From positions 1 to 14,797 of the forward strand of contig JABHHG010000189.1 of the NCBI GenBank assembly GCA_018671635.1: 14,797 nucleotides of DNA, read 5' to 3'. This document shows positions 1 through 8,640 of this stretch, in pieces. Source of the stretch: Fidelibacterota bacterium. Lineage in GTDB: Bacteria > Fidelibacterota > Marinisomatia > SCGC-AAA003-L08 > D37C17. The translations under genes and the position numbers were made by a program. How positions within the stretch are numbered: the stretch's first letter is position 1; each line of letters begins with the position of its first letter. The notes under the pieces are model-generated. The model made no database searches, was not told the DNA's origin, and saw nothing but the letters and a program-made list of their open reading frames with translations.

Positions 1-2
1 AA

Positions 3-458
3 AATGTAAATAAATGGTTTAGTGGTTTAGAAAATTATGACTGGAAATGGTTATTCCAAAAAGTAAACAGTGTAACTTTTGAAAAACGAGTGGATGAAAT
101 TCTCTATCCTGAATTGAAAAAAATTGGGGCCGTTTCGGGGATGAGTAAATTGAGTAGCAAAAAACTGAATATTAAGAGTCGGCAATTTCAATTTAATCCA
201 GATTGGGATGAAGATGTTATCCTCAACCTATTTCGGCTATTTGGAAATAAATTGAAATGGACACCACCATCATTACCACAAATATGTGATCGTATTGATG
301 GTAAGCGTAATAAAGTATCTCTTTCAACCATTAAAGATGCGGGGCTCTCTCAATTTTTAAAAGATAATAATGTATTTTCGTATGCCATTTCATCTCCACG
401 AATTTTTAATTATACGTCATTCGAAAATATCAAATCAACCCTGAGTTCAAGCTCATGA
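3..458 (+). CDS. 3' part of an unidentified protein (5' end outside window)
   Basis: The reading frame is open from the left edge (first full codon at 3) to a TGA ending at 458, giving about 151 residues of a longer protein. A GTG at 90 could be read as a start, but the frame upstream (NVNKWFSGLENYDWKWLFQK...) is continuous and protein-like, so I treat the gene as truncated by the window. The visible part is soluble, basic and rich in Lys, Asn and Ser, with no signal peptide, membrane segment or motif that I recognise; it ends in a run of four Ser. Its stop overlaps the pabB start (ATGA), which suggests translational coupling and one transcript with pabB, pabC and the permease. A tRNA-lysidine synthetase (TilS) C-terminal region was considered but not supported. 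Function unknown. Confidence 0.7.
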   Translation, partial: NVNKWFSGLENYDWKWLFQKVNSVTFEKRVDEILYPELKKIGAVSGMSKLSSKKLNIKSRQFQFNPDWDEDVILNLFRLFGNKLKWTPPSLPQICDRIDGKRNKVSLSTIKDAGLSQFLKDNNVFSYAISSPRIFNYTSFENIKSTLSSSS

Positions 459-1663
459 AAACACTTCAAAAACTCATACAAGAATTTGGTGAACCAAATG
501 CTTTGATAGACCATTGGGATGAAAACTCTCAACGATTTGCAATCTGGGGATTTGATGAGATTTATAGTAAAAATTTAGATGAGCTAAATTCTAAAAATCC
601 CCTACAAGAATGGCAAAACTGCATTGATAACTGGAAATTAAATTCAACTCATCCCAAAATTTGTGCAGTTGGTGGATTTTCGTATGCGATGAAAAGTAAA
701 CTATTCCCCCATATCCCATTTAAAAATAGAGATTCACTTCTACCTGCAATTTGGTTCGGAAAACCAAAAATGGTTCGTGAATATAAATTAGGGGCAAGTA
801 AAGTATTTCATCCCGCAGGAATACAAATGACAGCAGATATCCCCAACGAACAGCGGTATGAAAATGATTTATCTACAATAAAACATCATCAGGAAATTGG
901 TGATATTTATCAAATAAATTATACCCATCCTAAACATTATACCATTCAAGGCAATCCTTTTAATCTCTACCTTTCTCTACGAGAAATTGCCCAACCCTTG
1001 TGTGGAATTTATATTAATACGAAGAATTTTCAACTATTAAGTGCATCCCCTGAACGGTTTTTAAAAACTGAAAATGGCCACATCAACACATACCCAATTA
1101 AAGGAACGAGAAAGCGATCATCAAACCTATCTGAAGATAAAAGAATCGCCAGTGAACTCTCTCACTCTGAAAAAGACCGTGCCGAACATTTAATGATTGT
1201 GGATTTACTGCGCAATGATTTGGGGAGAATTTGTAATTTTGGCACTATTGAAACAAATAATCTCTATAAAATTGAATCATTTGAAACTGTACATCACATG
1301 GTGACGGAGGTGAAGGGGAAGTTAAACTCAAATATTTCAGAATCGTCAATCATTTCAGCATTGTTTCCGGGTGGGTCTATAACGGGTGCACCTAAAGAAC
1401 GTGCCATGGAAATTATTGATTCGGTAGAGGATTATAATCGTAATTTTTACACAGGTGCCTTAGGGTATATTTCTCCCAATGGAAACATGGATATAAATAT
1501 CGCCATCCGTACCCTTACTATAAAAAATGATGATGGAATTTACCCCGTTGGTGGAGGTATTGTTTGGGATTCTGACCCAACGTCTGAATGGGAAGAAGCT
1601 CATCATAAGGGCGCAATTATCGATAATTTAATCCATCATTTGAAAGAGACAAATCATGCCTGA
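455..1663 (+). CDS. pabB: Aminodeoxychorismate synthase component I (PabB)
   Basis: A chorismate-binding enzyme of 402 residues, predicted to convert chorismate plus ammonia to 4-amino-4-deoxychorismate in the p-aminobenzoate branch of folate synthesis in the cytoplasm. The C-terminal catalytic domain is clear: ASPERF (197-202), YPIKGT (213-218), HLMIVDLLRND (245-255), FPGGSITGAPK (304-314), and the closing YTGALGY and PVGGGIVWDSDP. Lys216 in PIKGT is the residue that in E. coli PabB marks the aminodeoxychorismate synthases and separates them from anthranilate and isochorismate synthases, so PabB is preferred over TrpE or MenF. The N-terminal part is shorter than in E. coli PabB (about 450 residues). 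No glutaminase subunit (PabA) is visible here. The ATG overlaps the preceding stop by 4 nt, and pabC starts inside the 3' end. Confidence 0.93.
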   Translation: MKTLQKLIQEFGEPNALIDHWDENSQRFAIWGFDEIYSKNLDELNSKNPLQEWQNCIDNWKLNSTHPKICAVGGFSYAMKSKLFPHIPFKNRDSLLPAIWFGKPKMVREYKLGASKVFHPAGIQMTADIPNEQRYENDLSTIKHHQEIGDIYQINYTHPKHYTIQGNPFNLYLSLREIAQPLCGIYINTKNFQLLSASPERFLKTENGHINTYPIKGTRKRSSNLSEDKRIASELSHSEKDRAEHLMIVDLLRNDLGRICNFGTIETNNLYKIESFETVHHMVTEVKGKLNSNISESSIISALFPGGSITGAPKERAMEIIDSVEDYNRNFYTGALGYISPNGNMDINIAIRTLTIKNDDGIYPVGGGIVWDSDPTSEWEEAHHKGAIIDNLIHHLKETNHA

Positions 1664-2495
1664 AGCCATTGTTTATATAAATGGGGGATTACTCCCCGTC
1701 AATGAAGCTACCGTTTCATTTCGTGATGGAGGTTTCCAATTTGGTGATGGACTTTTCGAAACCATCCGTTTTCAAAATCGAAAATTATTCTCGTCTGAAA
1801 ACCATCTTCATCGCCTTCGAAATGGATTGGAGATTCTTGACTTAAAATTAGATAAAACGAATGCTGAACTTACTCAAATTCTCAATCAATTGATTCATGA
1901 AAACCAGATTGAATCAGGTCTACTTAGACTCATGATAACACGTGGAGAAATCACGGGAACCCCATGGAACCATACGGGAAAACCCGGAATATATATTTCT
2001 ATTCGACCCGTCTCTCCCACGCCGAAGGGTTCTGTCAAAGTGGTCTATCTTGATGAAACAAAATATCCAATTATCCGATTTAATCCAGCCATAAAATCCA
2101 TGAATTATATCGGTAATATGAAAGCCAAAAAAGATGCCGAATTTCTAGGTGCATACGAACCCATATTTTATAATGATGATGGGTTAATTACAGAATGTGC
2201 TATCCGCAATGTATTCTATATTAAAGATGGAGTACTCCTTACCCCTTCACTTGATTTAGGTGTGTTGCCTGGAGTGATGAGAAGTACCATTATCAATATT
2301 GCAATTGGTATGGGAATAAAAGTGGACGAAGCTTACATACCATTCGATAGTATAAATGATATGGATGAAGCATTTATTTCATCCACAGGAATTGGACTAC
2401 TCCCATGTTACTGGGATGGATGGTCATCAGAGTTTAATCTTACACAAAATATTGCCAAAAAACTGACTCAACAAATAAATAATCTTTGTGAATAA
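1656..2495 (+). CDS. pabC: Aminodeoxychorismate lyase (PabC), class IV PLP enzyme
   Basis: This 279-residue protein belongs to the fold-type IV PLP enzymes (PabC, branched-chain and D-amino-acid aminotransferases). Visible signatures are the N-terminal FRDGGFQFGDGLFETIR (22-38), the probable PLP Lys147 in AIKSMNYIGNMKAK, the G-x-x-T-E-x3-N-x-F segment GLITECAIRNVF (176-187, with Glu180), and GVLPGVMR (202-209). Sequence alone does not separate PabC cleanly from D-alanine or branched-chain aminotransferases. The call as 4-amino-4-deoxychorismate lyase, releasing p-aminobenzoate and pyruvate, rests on its 8-nt overlap with pabB, which makes the substrate. The ATG at 1656 is the first in frame and gives the expected family length. 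The stop region is in turn overlapped by the permease start. Confidence 0.87.
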   Translation: MPEAIVYINGGLLPVNEATVSFRDGGFQFGDGLFETIRFQNRKLFSSENHLHRLRNGLEILDLKLDKTNAELTQILNQLIHENQIESGLLRLMITRGEITGTPWNHTGKPGIYISIRPVSPTPKGSVKVVYLDETKYPIIRFNPAIKSMNYIGNMKAKKDAEFLGAYEPIFYNDDGLITECAIRNVFYIKDGVLLTPSLDLGVLPGVMRSTIINIAIGMGIKVDEAYIPFDSINDMDEAFISSTGIGLLPCYWDGWSSEFNLTQNIAKKLTQQINNLCE

Positions 2496-3366
2496 CCGAA
2501 AAGATTCTCTTTTCATAATCCTTCTCATTATTGCCATGGTAAGCTGGGGGGTCTCGTGGACAAGCGCTAAAATAATGGGACAATATATTGACCCAATTAC
2601 CGCCATTTTTACCCGATTCGTCGTTGCATCAATTACATTCATTCCATTATTTACACTTTTAAAAAAATCAATATCTCCCCGCAGAATTTCAATAAAAACT
2701 CTGGCAATTTGCTCCACTATTTTAGCATTGTATAATTATTGCTTTTTTGCCGGTACCAAGTTGGGATTTGCAGGGGCCGGTGGAGTGTTAGTCACGACCA
2801 CAAATCCCATAATCACAATGGCACTTATGGCCTTTATTAATAAACGTAAACTAACCATTGATGAAACTATTGGAATTTTTGTTGGACTCATTGGCGGTTA
2901 TTTTATTATCAATGTTTGGAATCTTGGATTTGAGCAGATTCTCCAAAGTGGAAATATTTACTTTATCCTCTGCGCAACTATTTGGGCAATCCTCACCATA
3001 TTTATTTCTAAATCAGTTGATAAATCTGAATCAATCAATTTTACATTTTGGATGTATGTAGGAACTGCAATCATAATGATTCCATTTGTACAGTTTGAAA
3101 ATGTGATGTTTTTAGCTACTGTTGATTCAAAATTTTGGATTCACTTTTTTATAGTCTCTGTGGGGGCACTCACATTCGGGACAACAACTTATTTTGTGGC
3201 CAGCCAACAGCTAGGGCCTGCAAAGACCAGTTCATTTATATTCACCGTTCCCATAAGTGCTATGCTTACCAGTATGATACTTCTCAACGAAGTGCTCACA
3301 ATTACCACACTTATCGGATGTTGTCTCACCATTTTTGCCTTGATTATTATTAATAAATCATCCTAA
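2488..3366 (+). CDS. EamA/DMT-family permease
   Basis: A 292-residue, highly hydrophobic protein with about ten predicted membrane helices arranged as two EamA repeats. Helix one carries the family-typical opening AMVSWGVSWTSAKIMG, followed by DPITAIFTRFVVASITFIPL; the second half begins near IYFILCATIWAILTIF and ends with a long hydrophobic helix and INKSS. The start is GTG at 2488, overlapping the end of pabC by 8 nt; no ATG lies near the expected N terminus. Family members export amino acids, metabolites or nucleotide sugars across the inner membrane. The substrate cannot be told from sequence. Coupling to pabBC makes a pathway-related solute possible, but this is inference only. Confidence 0.87.
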   Translation: MNNRKDSLFIILLIIAMVSWGVSWTSAKIMGQYIDPITAIFTRFVVASITFIPLFTLLKKSISPRRISIKTLAICSTILALYNYCFFAGTKLGFAGAGGVLVTTTNPIITMALMAFINKRKLTIDETIGIFVGLIGGYFIINVWNLGFEQILQSGNIYFILCATIWAILTIFISKSVDKSESINFTFWMYVGTAIIMIPFVQFENVMFLATVDSKFWIHFFIVSVGALTFGTTTYFVASQQLGPAKTSSFIFTVPISAMLTSMILLNEVLTITTLIGCCLTIFALIIINKSS

Positions 3367-3378
3367 TTCTACACGTTG

Positions 3379-3431
3379 TTACAATCTTGTAAAATTCCCT
3401 TACACAATACTTATTTCGGTTTCGGTATAAA
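3379..3431 (+). promoter_or_regulatory. Dyad and possible -10 box upstream of the desulfurase-like gene
   Basis: The 82-nt gap before the next gene holds a perfect dyad, TTACAA-TC-TTGTAA (3379-3392), and a TATAAA (3426-3431) placed 17 nt before the ATG at 3449. If TATAAA is the -10 box the 5' leader is only about 10 nt. No convincing -35 box sits at 16-18 nt. The dyad could be an operator, but a 6-bp AT-rich dyad can occur by chance. No terminator for the upstream operon was found in this gap. Confidence 0.25.
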
Positions 3432-3448
3432 AATAGCTAATTTCAGCC

Positions 3449-4954
3449 ATGGAAACAGATACACTTTACCCAACTACTGAAGCATTAAGTGGCAAAGCCC
3501 TTTTTGAAAAAATCCGTGGTGATTTTATTGGATTAGATACTGAATACACATTAGCCACCGGTGAAACTACTCGCCGAATCTATTTGGATTCCACTGCGTC
3601 TACACTCATGATGGGTGCTGCACATCGTGCATCCATTGAGTTTTTGAAGCATTATGCAAATACCCATTCCGAAATGCACTTTAGTGCAAAAATTGCAACT
3701 AAAACATATGGATGGATTCACCGCCGAATTTTAGAATTTGTGAAAGCTGATCCCGATGAATACACTTGCTATTTTACTGGCAGTGGTACCACATCTGGGA
3801 TGAATAGAGTTGCCAGAACTTTCAATACACTCAGGCCCGAACGTGATATCGTTTTAGTTTCAATTATGGAACATCACTCCAATGATTTACCGCATAGAAA
3901 ACATGGGGGTAAAGTCATGCATATTCCCGTAGATACTCATGAATCTACTATGGGTTGTGTCGATTTAGATTTGATGGAAAAATACCTCCAAGAATTTGAA
4001 GGTCGCGTAAACTATGTATCGGTCACGGGAATTAGTAATGTAACGGGAATCATTAATCCCATTAACCAAGTGGCCGAATTAGCTCATCGATATGGCGCAT
4101 ACGTGGTGGTAGATGCAGCCCAACTGGTGGCACATGTACCCATCCAAATGAGTGGACTTGAAAACTCAGAAATGGATATTGATGCATTAGTATTTTCTGG
4201 ACATAAAACCTATGCCCCAGGATCTCCTGGCGTTGTAATCGCGCGAAAATCTTTCCTTTCAGTTATCGAACCCGATGAAGTGGGTGGCGGAATGGTAGAC
4301 CGTGTATTTCCTGAAAATTATTTCGTAACCAAAAAATTTCCTGATCGAGAAGAGGCGGGAACCCCAAATATTTTAGGGGCTATCAATTTAGGTGCAGCCA
4401 TCCACATCCTCGATTTGATCGGTATGGATTTTGTGCTTGAAGAAGATATGGAAATTACTAACTATTGCCTAAAACAAATGTTAGAACGAGATGAAGTAGT
4501 AATATATGGTGAGACCTGTACCGATACTTGTCCACGAGCAGGCACCATTTCCTTTAATATTAAGCAAATGAATCATGGCCTTGTGGCTGCAATTTTGAAT
4601 GATTATTATAATATTGCTGTGCGAAATGAGTGTTTCTGTGCACATCCATATGTAGAAAAAATGTTAGAGTTAACACACTCTGAACAAATTGAAGAAGCTA
4701 AAGAAAAAGTACATCAAATTGCATGGCATACTGAACCATGGATGGGAATGGTTCGGGTGAGCTTCGGAATGTACAATACGCATGAAGAAGTTGATTTGTT
4801 TATTAATGCATTAAATGACATTGTTGACAATCGTGAAAAATATGAAAAATTGTATACCATCAATATTCATGGCGATTATATGCATAAGCACTTCTCATTT
4901 TCCAGTAAAGACTATTTCAGTTTAACAGAAACCATTAAGCAGGAAATTCTATAA
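3449..4954 (+). CDS. Class V aminotransferase, cysteine desulfurase-like (SufS/CsdA group)
   Basis: A PLP enzyme of 501 residues, longer than typical SufS (about 410). It shows the class V core: YLDSTAST (45-52), the region around EHHSND (141-146), SVTGISNVTG (191-200), the PLP-ring aspartate in VVVDAAQ (Asp222), the Schiff-base Lys253 in FSGHKTYAPGSPG, and EEAGTPN (301-307). VRNECFCAHP (391-400) aligns with the SufS catalytic loop, placing the active cysteine at Cys398 with an additional Cys396 two residues before it. Such enzymes take sulfur from cysteine as a protein persulfide for Fe-S clusters, thiolation or rhodanese acceptors; a selenocysteine lyase or non-desulfurase class V role is possible. 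About 40 C-terminal residues (460-501) look like an extension. It stands alone, not in the folate operon or the cysteine operon further down. Confidence 0.82.
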   Translation: METDTLYPTTEALSGKALFEKIRGDFIGLDTEYTLATGETTRRIYLDSTASTLMMGAAHRASIEFLKHYANTHSEMHFSAKIATKTYGWIHRRILEFVKADPDEYTCYFTGSGTTSGMNRVARTFNTLRPERDIVLVSIMEHHSNDLPHRKHGGKVMHIPVDTHESTMGCVDLDLMEKYLQEFEGRVNYVSVTGISNVTGIINPINQVAELAHRYGAYVVVDAAQLVAHVPIQMSGLENSEMDIDALVFSGHKTYAPGSPGVVIARKSFLSVIEPDEVGGGMVDRVFPENYFVTKKFPDREEAGTPNILGAINLGAAIHILDLIGMDFVLEEDMEITNYCLKQMLERDEVVIYGETCTDTCPRAGTISFNIKQMNHGLVAAILNDYYNIAVRNECFCAHPYVEKMLELTHSEQIEEAKEKVHQIAWHTEPWMGMVRVSFGMYNTHEEVDLFINALNDIVDNREKYEKLYTINIHGDYMHKHFSFSSKDYFSLTETIKQEIL

Positions 4955-5060
4955 TTAATTTTTTTGCTTTCTAAAATAGTTTAGGTACTCAAATTCTCTT
5001 GATATCCCTAAATTTTACCATCTTATCATATTTGTTTTCTCAAAACTGGTAACTATGTAG

Positions 5061-7073
5061 ATGCACGGAATACAAAAAATAATCAATGATCTCTGCGATC
5101 AGCTCAATTACCATAATATTAGATATTATGTTCATGATGACCCCTCCATATCGGATAGTGAATATGATAAGCTCCTACGTGAATTACAAAAATTAGAATC
5201 TGAACACCCTCATCTTGTTAAGGCTGATTCACCTACACAACGCGTGGGCGCCTTCCCATTGGCAGAATTTGGTTCTATAACCCATCGTATTCCAATGCTC
5301 TCCCTTTCTAATGCAATGGATGCAGAAGAAATAGAACAGTTTCACGAACAAACCCAAAAGGGATTGGGTGTTAAAAAAATTAGATATGTGGCTGAACCCA
5401 AACTGGATGGTTTAGCCGTTGAGTTAGTTTATGAAAATGGTGTGTTCATTAGTGGATCAACGCGTGGAAATGGTGAAGTGGGCGAAGATATTACTCACAA
5501 TTTAAAAACCATAAAAGCAATCCCCCTCAAACTACAAGATGGTCATAAAATCCCCTCGTTATTAGAAGTGAGAGGTGAGGTCTTTATTTCACATAAAGAT
5601 TTCAAATCTATGAATGAAAAACGATTAGAAAATGGTGAGCAACCCTTTGCTAATCCCAGAAATTCTGCAGCAGGAAGTTTACGACAATTAAATCCAACCA
5701 TCACAGCAACACGCCCATTACGAATTTTCTGTTATGCACCGGGCACCATTGAAGGCGTTAAATTCAAATCTCAAAAAGATTTTTTAGATACTCTACCCAA
5801 ATGGGGATTCCCCGTAAATCCACTCATTGAAATAGGATTTGGCGTTTCGTTCTTAAAAAAATATTATATCCACACAGAAGAAATTCGAAATAATTTAGAC
5901 TATGATATTGATGGCGTTGTATTTAAAGTAAACTCTTTTTCACATCAAGACGAATTGGGAATGCGCAGTCGTTCCCCCCGTTGGGCCATCGCTGGAAAAC
6001 TGAAAGCTCAACAAGTTACCACCACCATTTTAAATATTGAAGCCAGTGTGGGTCGCACCGGTGCTGTTACACCAGTTGCAAAACTTCACCCCGTAAATGT
6101 AGGTGGTGTAATAGTTTCAAATGCCACCCTGCATAACCAAGATGAAATTGATCGTAAAGATGTTCGCATTGGAGATTCTGTTCTCATCCAACGTGCTGGG
6201 GATGTAATCCCTGAAGTGGTGAAAGTCATTTTAGATAAACGTCCAAAGGGAACACATCCATACAAATTACCTGAATATTGCCCCGTATGCAATCATCAAG
6301 TTAGACGTGCAGAAGATGAAGCCGTCGCCCGTTGCCAAAACATGGCATGTCCTGCACAAATCAAGGGGCGCATTCAGCATTTCATTTCAAAAAATTGTAT
6401 GGATATCGATGGCTTTGGTGAAAAATTAGTGGATCAATTGGTTGAAAAAGGTCATGTGATGTCTGTTGCCGATATTTTCAAAATTACGCATGATCAATTA
6501 GCTAGCTTAGAACGGATGGGTGATAAATCTGCAACCAATGTAATCACCGCCATTGATGCTGCAAAATCAACTACTTTTGCCAGATTCATTCATGCTTTGG
6601 GTATTCGAAATGTGGGTGAACATTCTAGTAAAGTTCTTCAACAGGCCTTTTCTGGTAGCTTAGAAAAACTCTCCAATGCCACCGTAAAAGACTTAACAAG
6701 AATCTATGAAATTGGAGACGTAATGGCACAATGTGTTGTTGATTTCTTTGCAGACCCTACTAATCTCCACTTAATTCAGTCATGTTTAGATTCAGGGATT
6801 TCTTTCGAAAAAGTAGAAAAAATTCAAGCATCTGGAATTACGGGAAAAATATTTGTATTTACTGGCAGTTTATTAAAATTTTCAAGAAAAGAAGCCCATG
6901 TGATGGTTGAAAAATTAGGTGCACGTGCCAGTGGTTCTGTGAGTAAAAAAACAGATTATGTAGTGGCAGGTCCAGGCGCAGGCTCTAAACTGGATAATGC
7001 TAATCTGTTAGATATTGATGTGCTCACCGAAGAAGAGTTTCTTAAGATGATGAAAGAATTAGAAAGTAAATAA
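5061..7073 (+). CDS. ligA: NAD+-dependent DNA ligase LigA
   Basis: A full-length bacterial LigA of 670 residues that seals nicks during replication and repair using NAD+. Domains in order: NAD-binding Ia region with YYVHDDPSISDSEYD (22-36), adenylation domain with the AMP-accepting Lys114 in EPKLDG, SGSTRGNGEVGEDIT (131-144) and NPRNSAAGSLRQL (198-210); OB fold with ASVGRTGAVTPVA (328-340); a Cys4 zinc finger (Cys407, Cys410, Cys425, Cys430); helix-hairpin-helix region (about 440-580); and a C-terminal BRCT domain (about 592-670). In the adenylation motif around Lys313 the segment is WAIAGKLKAQQ, where most LigA proteins have a form close to WAIAYKFPAEE, a mild local divergence. The start ATG directly follows a TAG and lacks a clear Shine-Dalgarno site. 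A weak TTGATA/TATCAT pair (4999-5029, spacing 19) could be its promoter. Confidence 0.97.
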   Translation: MHGIQKIINDLCDQLNYHNIRYYVHDDPSISDSEYDKLLRELQKLESEHPHLVKADSPTQRVGAFPLAEFGSITHRIPMLSLSNAMDAEEIEQFHEQTQKGLGVKKIRYVAEPKLDGLAVELVYENGVFISGSTRGNGEVGEDITHNLKTIKAIPLKLQDGHKIPSLLEVRGEVFISHKDFKSMNEKRLENGEQPFANPRNSAAGSLRQLNPTITATRPLRIFCYAPGTIEGVKFKSQKDFLDTLPKWGFPVNPLIEIGFGVSFLKKYYIHTEEIRNNLDYDIDGVVFKVNSFSHQDELGMRSRSPRWAIAGKLKAQQVTTTILNIEASVGRTGAVTPVAKLHPVNVGGVIVSNATLHNQDEIDRKDVRIGDSVLIQRAGDVIPEVVKVILDKRPKGTHPYKLPEYCPVCNHQVRRAEDEAVARCQNMACPAQIKGRIQHFISKNCMDIDGFGEKLVDQLVEKGHVMSVADIFKITHDQLASLERMGDKSATNVITAIDAAKSTTFARFIHALGIRNVGEHSSKVLQQAFSGSLEKLSNATVKDLTRIYEIGDVMAQCVVDFFADPTNLHLIQSCLDSGISFEKVEKIQASGITGKIFVFTGSLLKFSRKEAHVMVEKLGARASGSVSKKTDYVVAGPGAGSKLDNANLLDIDVLTEEEFLKMMKELESK

Positions 7074-7074
7074 A

Positions 7075-7518
7075 ATGATTGATGAAAAATTATTTGAACA
7101 ATTAAAGGCAGCGGCACCGCATGCCACATTTCCTGCACCATTTGCCCAAAAGTTTAATATTGAAATTACAGAGTTTAGAGAAGGGTATGCCCATGCTGAA
7201 GTTACGGTAGATGAATCGTGGACCAATCCTTTCGGCATTGCCCATGGCGGTTTTCTATTTACCATGTTAGATGAAATTTTGGGTACTGCCTGTTGCTCTG
7301 TATTAATGCAACCTATTTACGCCGATACAAAATTTTTGAGTACTACAAATCATGACATATTTTTTCACTCTCCAGCAAAACCAGGAGATGAGCTACTCAT
7401 CAAAGGACGTGTTAACTCTGCTCGAAAAAATCTGATTTTTGTAGAAGGTCACATTGAACAAAAAAAATCAGGCGTTTTAGTGGCTGAGTCAAAAGGAATA
7501 TGGTTCGTAAAACGATGA
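7075..7518 (+). CDS. PaaI-family hotdog thioesterase
   Basis: A small soluble protein of 147 residues with the hotdog thioesterase signature NPFGIAHGGFLFTMLDEILG, where HGG and the following Asp are the family's substrate-thioester and catalytic elements. Family members hydrolyse aromatic or fatty acyl-CoA thioesters in the cytoplasm; the specific acyl group is not readable from sequence. It begins one base after the ligA stop, and its stop overlaps the next gene's start (ATGA), so all three genes probably share a transcript although their functions look unrelated. Confidence 0.87.
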   Translation: MIDEKLFEQLKAAAPHATFPAPFAQKFNIEITEFREGYAHAEVTVDESWTNPFGIAHGGFLFTMLDEILGTACCSVLMQPIYADTKFLSTTNHDIFFHSPAKPGDELLIKGRVNSARKNLIFVEGHIEQKKSGVLVAESKGIWFVKR

Positions 7519-8543
7519 AACAAATTGTAATATCAAAATATGGTGCACCTGAAGTTTTACAAGTACGAGATGCAGAAACCCCCACCCCCAAATCTGGTGA
7601 AATTTTAATTAAGAATCATTTTTCGGGTGTGAATTTTTCTGAAGTTATGGCCAGAATGAAACTATACCCCGGTGCCCCCAAACCACCCTGTACTATTGGT
7701 GGAGAATGTAGTGGTATTATTGAAGCCATCGGTGAAAATGTAAGCGGATTTTCTGTGGGTCAACGGGTCATGGCATTTAGTAAATTTAAATCTTATGCAT
7801 CCCATGTTTGTTCGCCAGCCGGTATGGTCATGCCACTTCCTGATGAGTTTAGTTTAGAACAAGGAGCTGCATTTCCGGTGGTCTATATCACTGCATATCA
7901 AATGCTTTTCGATTTGGGAAATCTTCGCACTGGTGATACGGTGCTCATTCATGGTGCCGGTGGAGGTGTGGGTACTGCCGCCATCCAAATGGCTAAATCG
8001 TTAGAAATAAAAATTATTGGCACCGCATCAAAGTGGAAACATCCACGCTTAAAAGAAATGGGTGTGGACTGTTGCATCGATTATCAACATGAAGATGTGG
8101 TGGAAAAAGTTAAATCATTTACGAACAATAAAGGGGTGGATGTAATCATTGATCCCGTGGGTGCTAAAAATTGGAAAATGAGTTATAAATGTTTAGGCAT
8201 CATGGGAAAACTCATCATTTTTGGTGACCAAGATTTGGTCACTGGATTTAAACTGAATCCATTCACTGCCATCAAAGAATTATGGTCTATGCCAACATAC
8301 AAACCCATGTCGCTCATGTCATCAAACAAGAGTATTATGGGGTATCATTTAGGACGAATGCAAGGTGCCGAAGATAAACTTACTCGCAGTGTATTAGCAT
8401 TAAATAAGATGGCAATACAGGGGCATATTTCACCCATCATTAATAAAGTATTTCCATATACGGATGCCCCTGGTGCACATCGATATATGCAAGAACGTAA
8501 AAATTTCGGGAAGATAATAATCGACTTTTCTCAGGCTGAATAG
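7515..8543 (+). CDS. MDR-family NAD(P)H oxidoreductase (quinone oxidoreductase/VAT1-like)
   Basis: This is a zinc-independent medium-chain dehydrogenase/reductase. It shows a GroES-like N-terminal half (GEILIKNHFSGVNFSEVMAR), GGECSGIIEAIG, AAFPVVYITAYQ, the Rossmann glycine motif HGAGGGVG (about residues 146-153 from this start), and IIDPVGAKNW in the nucleotide-binding half. The cysteine and histidine ligands of zinc alcohol dehydrogenases are absent. Expected chemistry is NAD(P)H-dependent reduction of quinones or enones. I chose the ATG at 7515, which overlaps the preceding TGA as ATGA and begins MKQIVISKYG as usual for the family (342 residues); an in-frame ATG at 7500 would add five residues. 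No terminator follows directly; the stop lies about 30 nt before the next promoter. Confidence 0.87.
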   Translation: MKQIVISKYGAPEVLQVRDAETPTPKSGEILIKNHFSGVNFSEVMARMKLYPGAPKPPCTIGGECSGIIEAIGENVSGFSVGQRVMAFSKFKSYASHVCSPAGMVMPLPDEFSLEQGAAFPVVYITAYQMLFDLGNLRTGDTVLIHGAGGGVGTAAIQMAKSLEIKIIGTASKWKHPRLKEMGVDCCIDYQHEDVVEKVKSFTNNKGVDVIIDPVGAKNWKMSYKCLGIMGKLIIFGDQDLVTGFKLNPFTAIKELWSMPTYKPMSLMSSNKSIMGYHLGRMQGAEDKLTRSVLALNKMAIQGHISPIINKVFPYTDAPGAHRYMQERKNFGKIIIDFSQAE

Positions 8544-8575
8544 TCTTTAAAGTGTGAGCCTTATCACATCAAATT

Positions 8576-8604
8576 TTGAAGTGATATTTTTTAATTTTTA
8601 TACT
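8576..8604 (+). promoter_or_regulatory. Sigma70-like promoter of the cysteine operon leader
   Basis: TTGAAG (8576-8581) and TATACT (8599-8604) are separated by 17 nt, four and five matches to the E. coli consensus hexamers. Transcription would start near 8610-8612, giving about 30 nt before the leader-peptide ATG at 8641. A second, weaker pair (TTGCAC 8604, TATTAG 8625) overlaps with a 15-nt spacer. Promoter consensus in this lineage is not known to me, so the call is by similarity to the general sigma70 pattern and by position. Confidence 0.5.
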
Positions 8605-8605
8605 T

Positions 8606-8627
8606 GCACATAGGTTACTGTGCCTAT
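8606..8627 (+). repeat. Overlapping inverted repeats at the predicted transcription start
   Basis: Two 5-bp dyads overlap: GCACA (8606-8610) with TGTGC (8619-8623), and ATAGG (8610-8614) with CCTAT (8623-8627). They share bases and cannot form together. Lying across the predicted start site, they could be an operator for a repressor or a small 5' RNA hairpin. The arms are short, so chance is not excluded. Confidence 0.3.
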
Positions 8628-8640
8628 TAGTTTTGTGCGC

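Noticed and set aside
3..458. Assigning the first partial gene to TilS or DNA polymerase III delta
   Set aside because: Only loose resemblance in short stretches; no motif supports either and the N-terminal part is missing.
2427..2717. Minus-strand frame of 96 codons over the pabC/permease junction
   Set aside because: It lies antisense to two well-supported genes and shows no recognisable features.
4955..5060. Terminator after the desulfurase-like gene
   Set aside because: A T-run is present at 4960-4966 but no stable stem precedes it.
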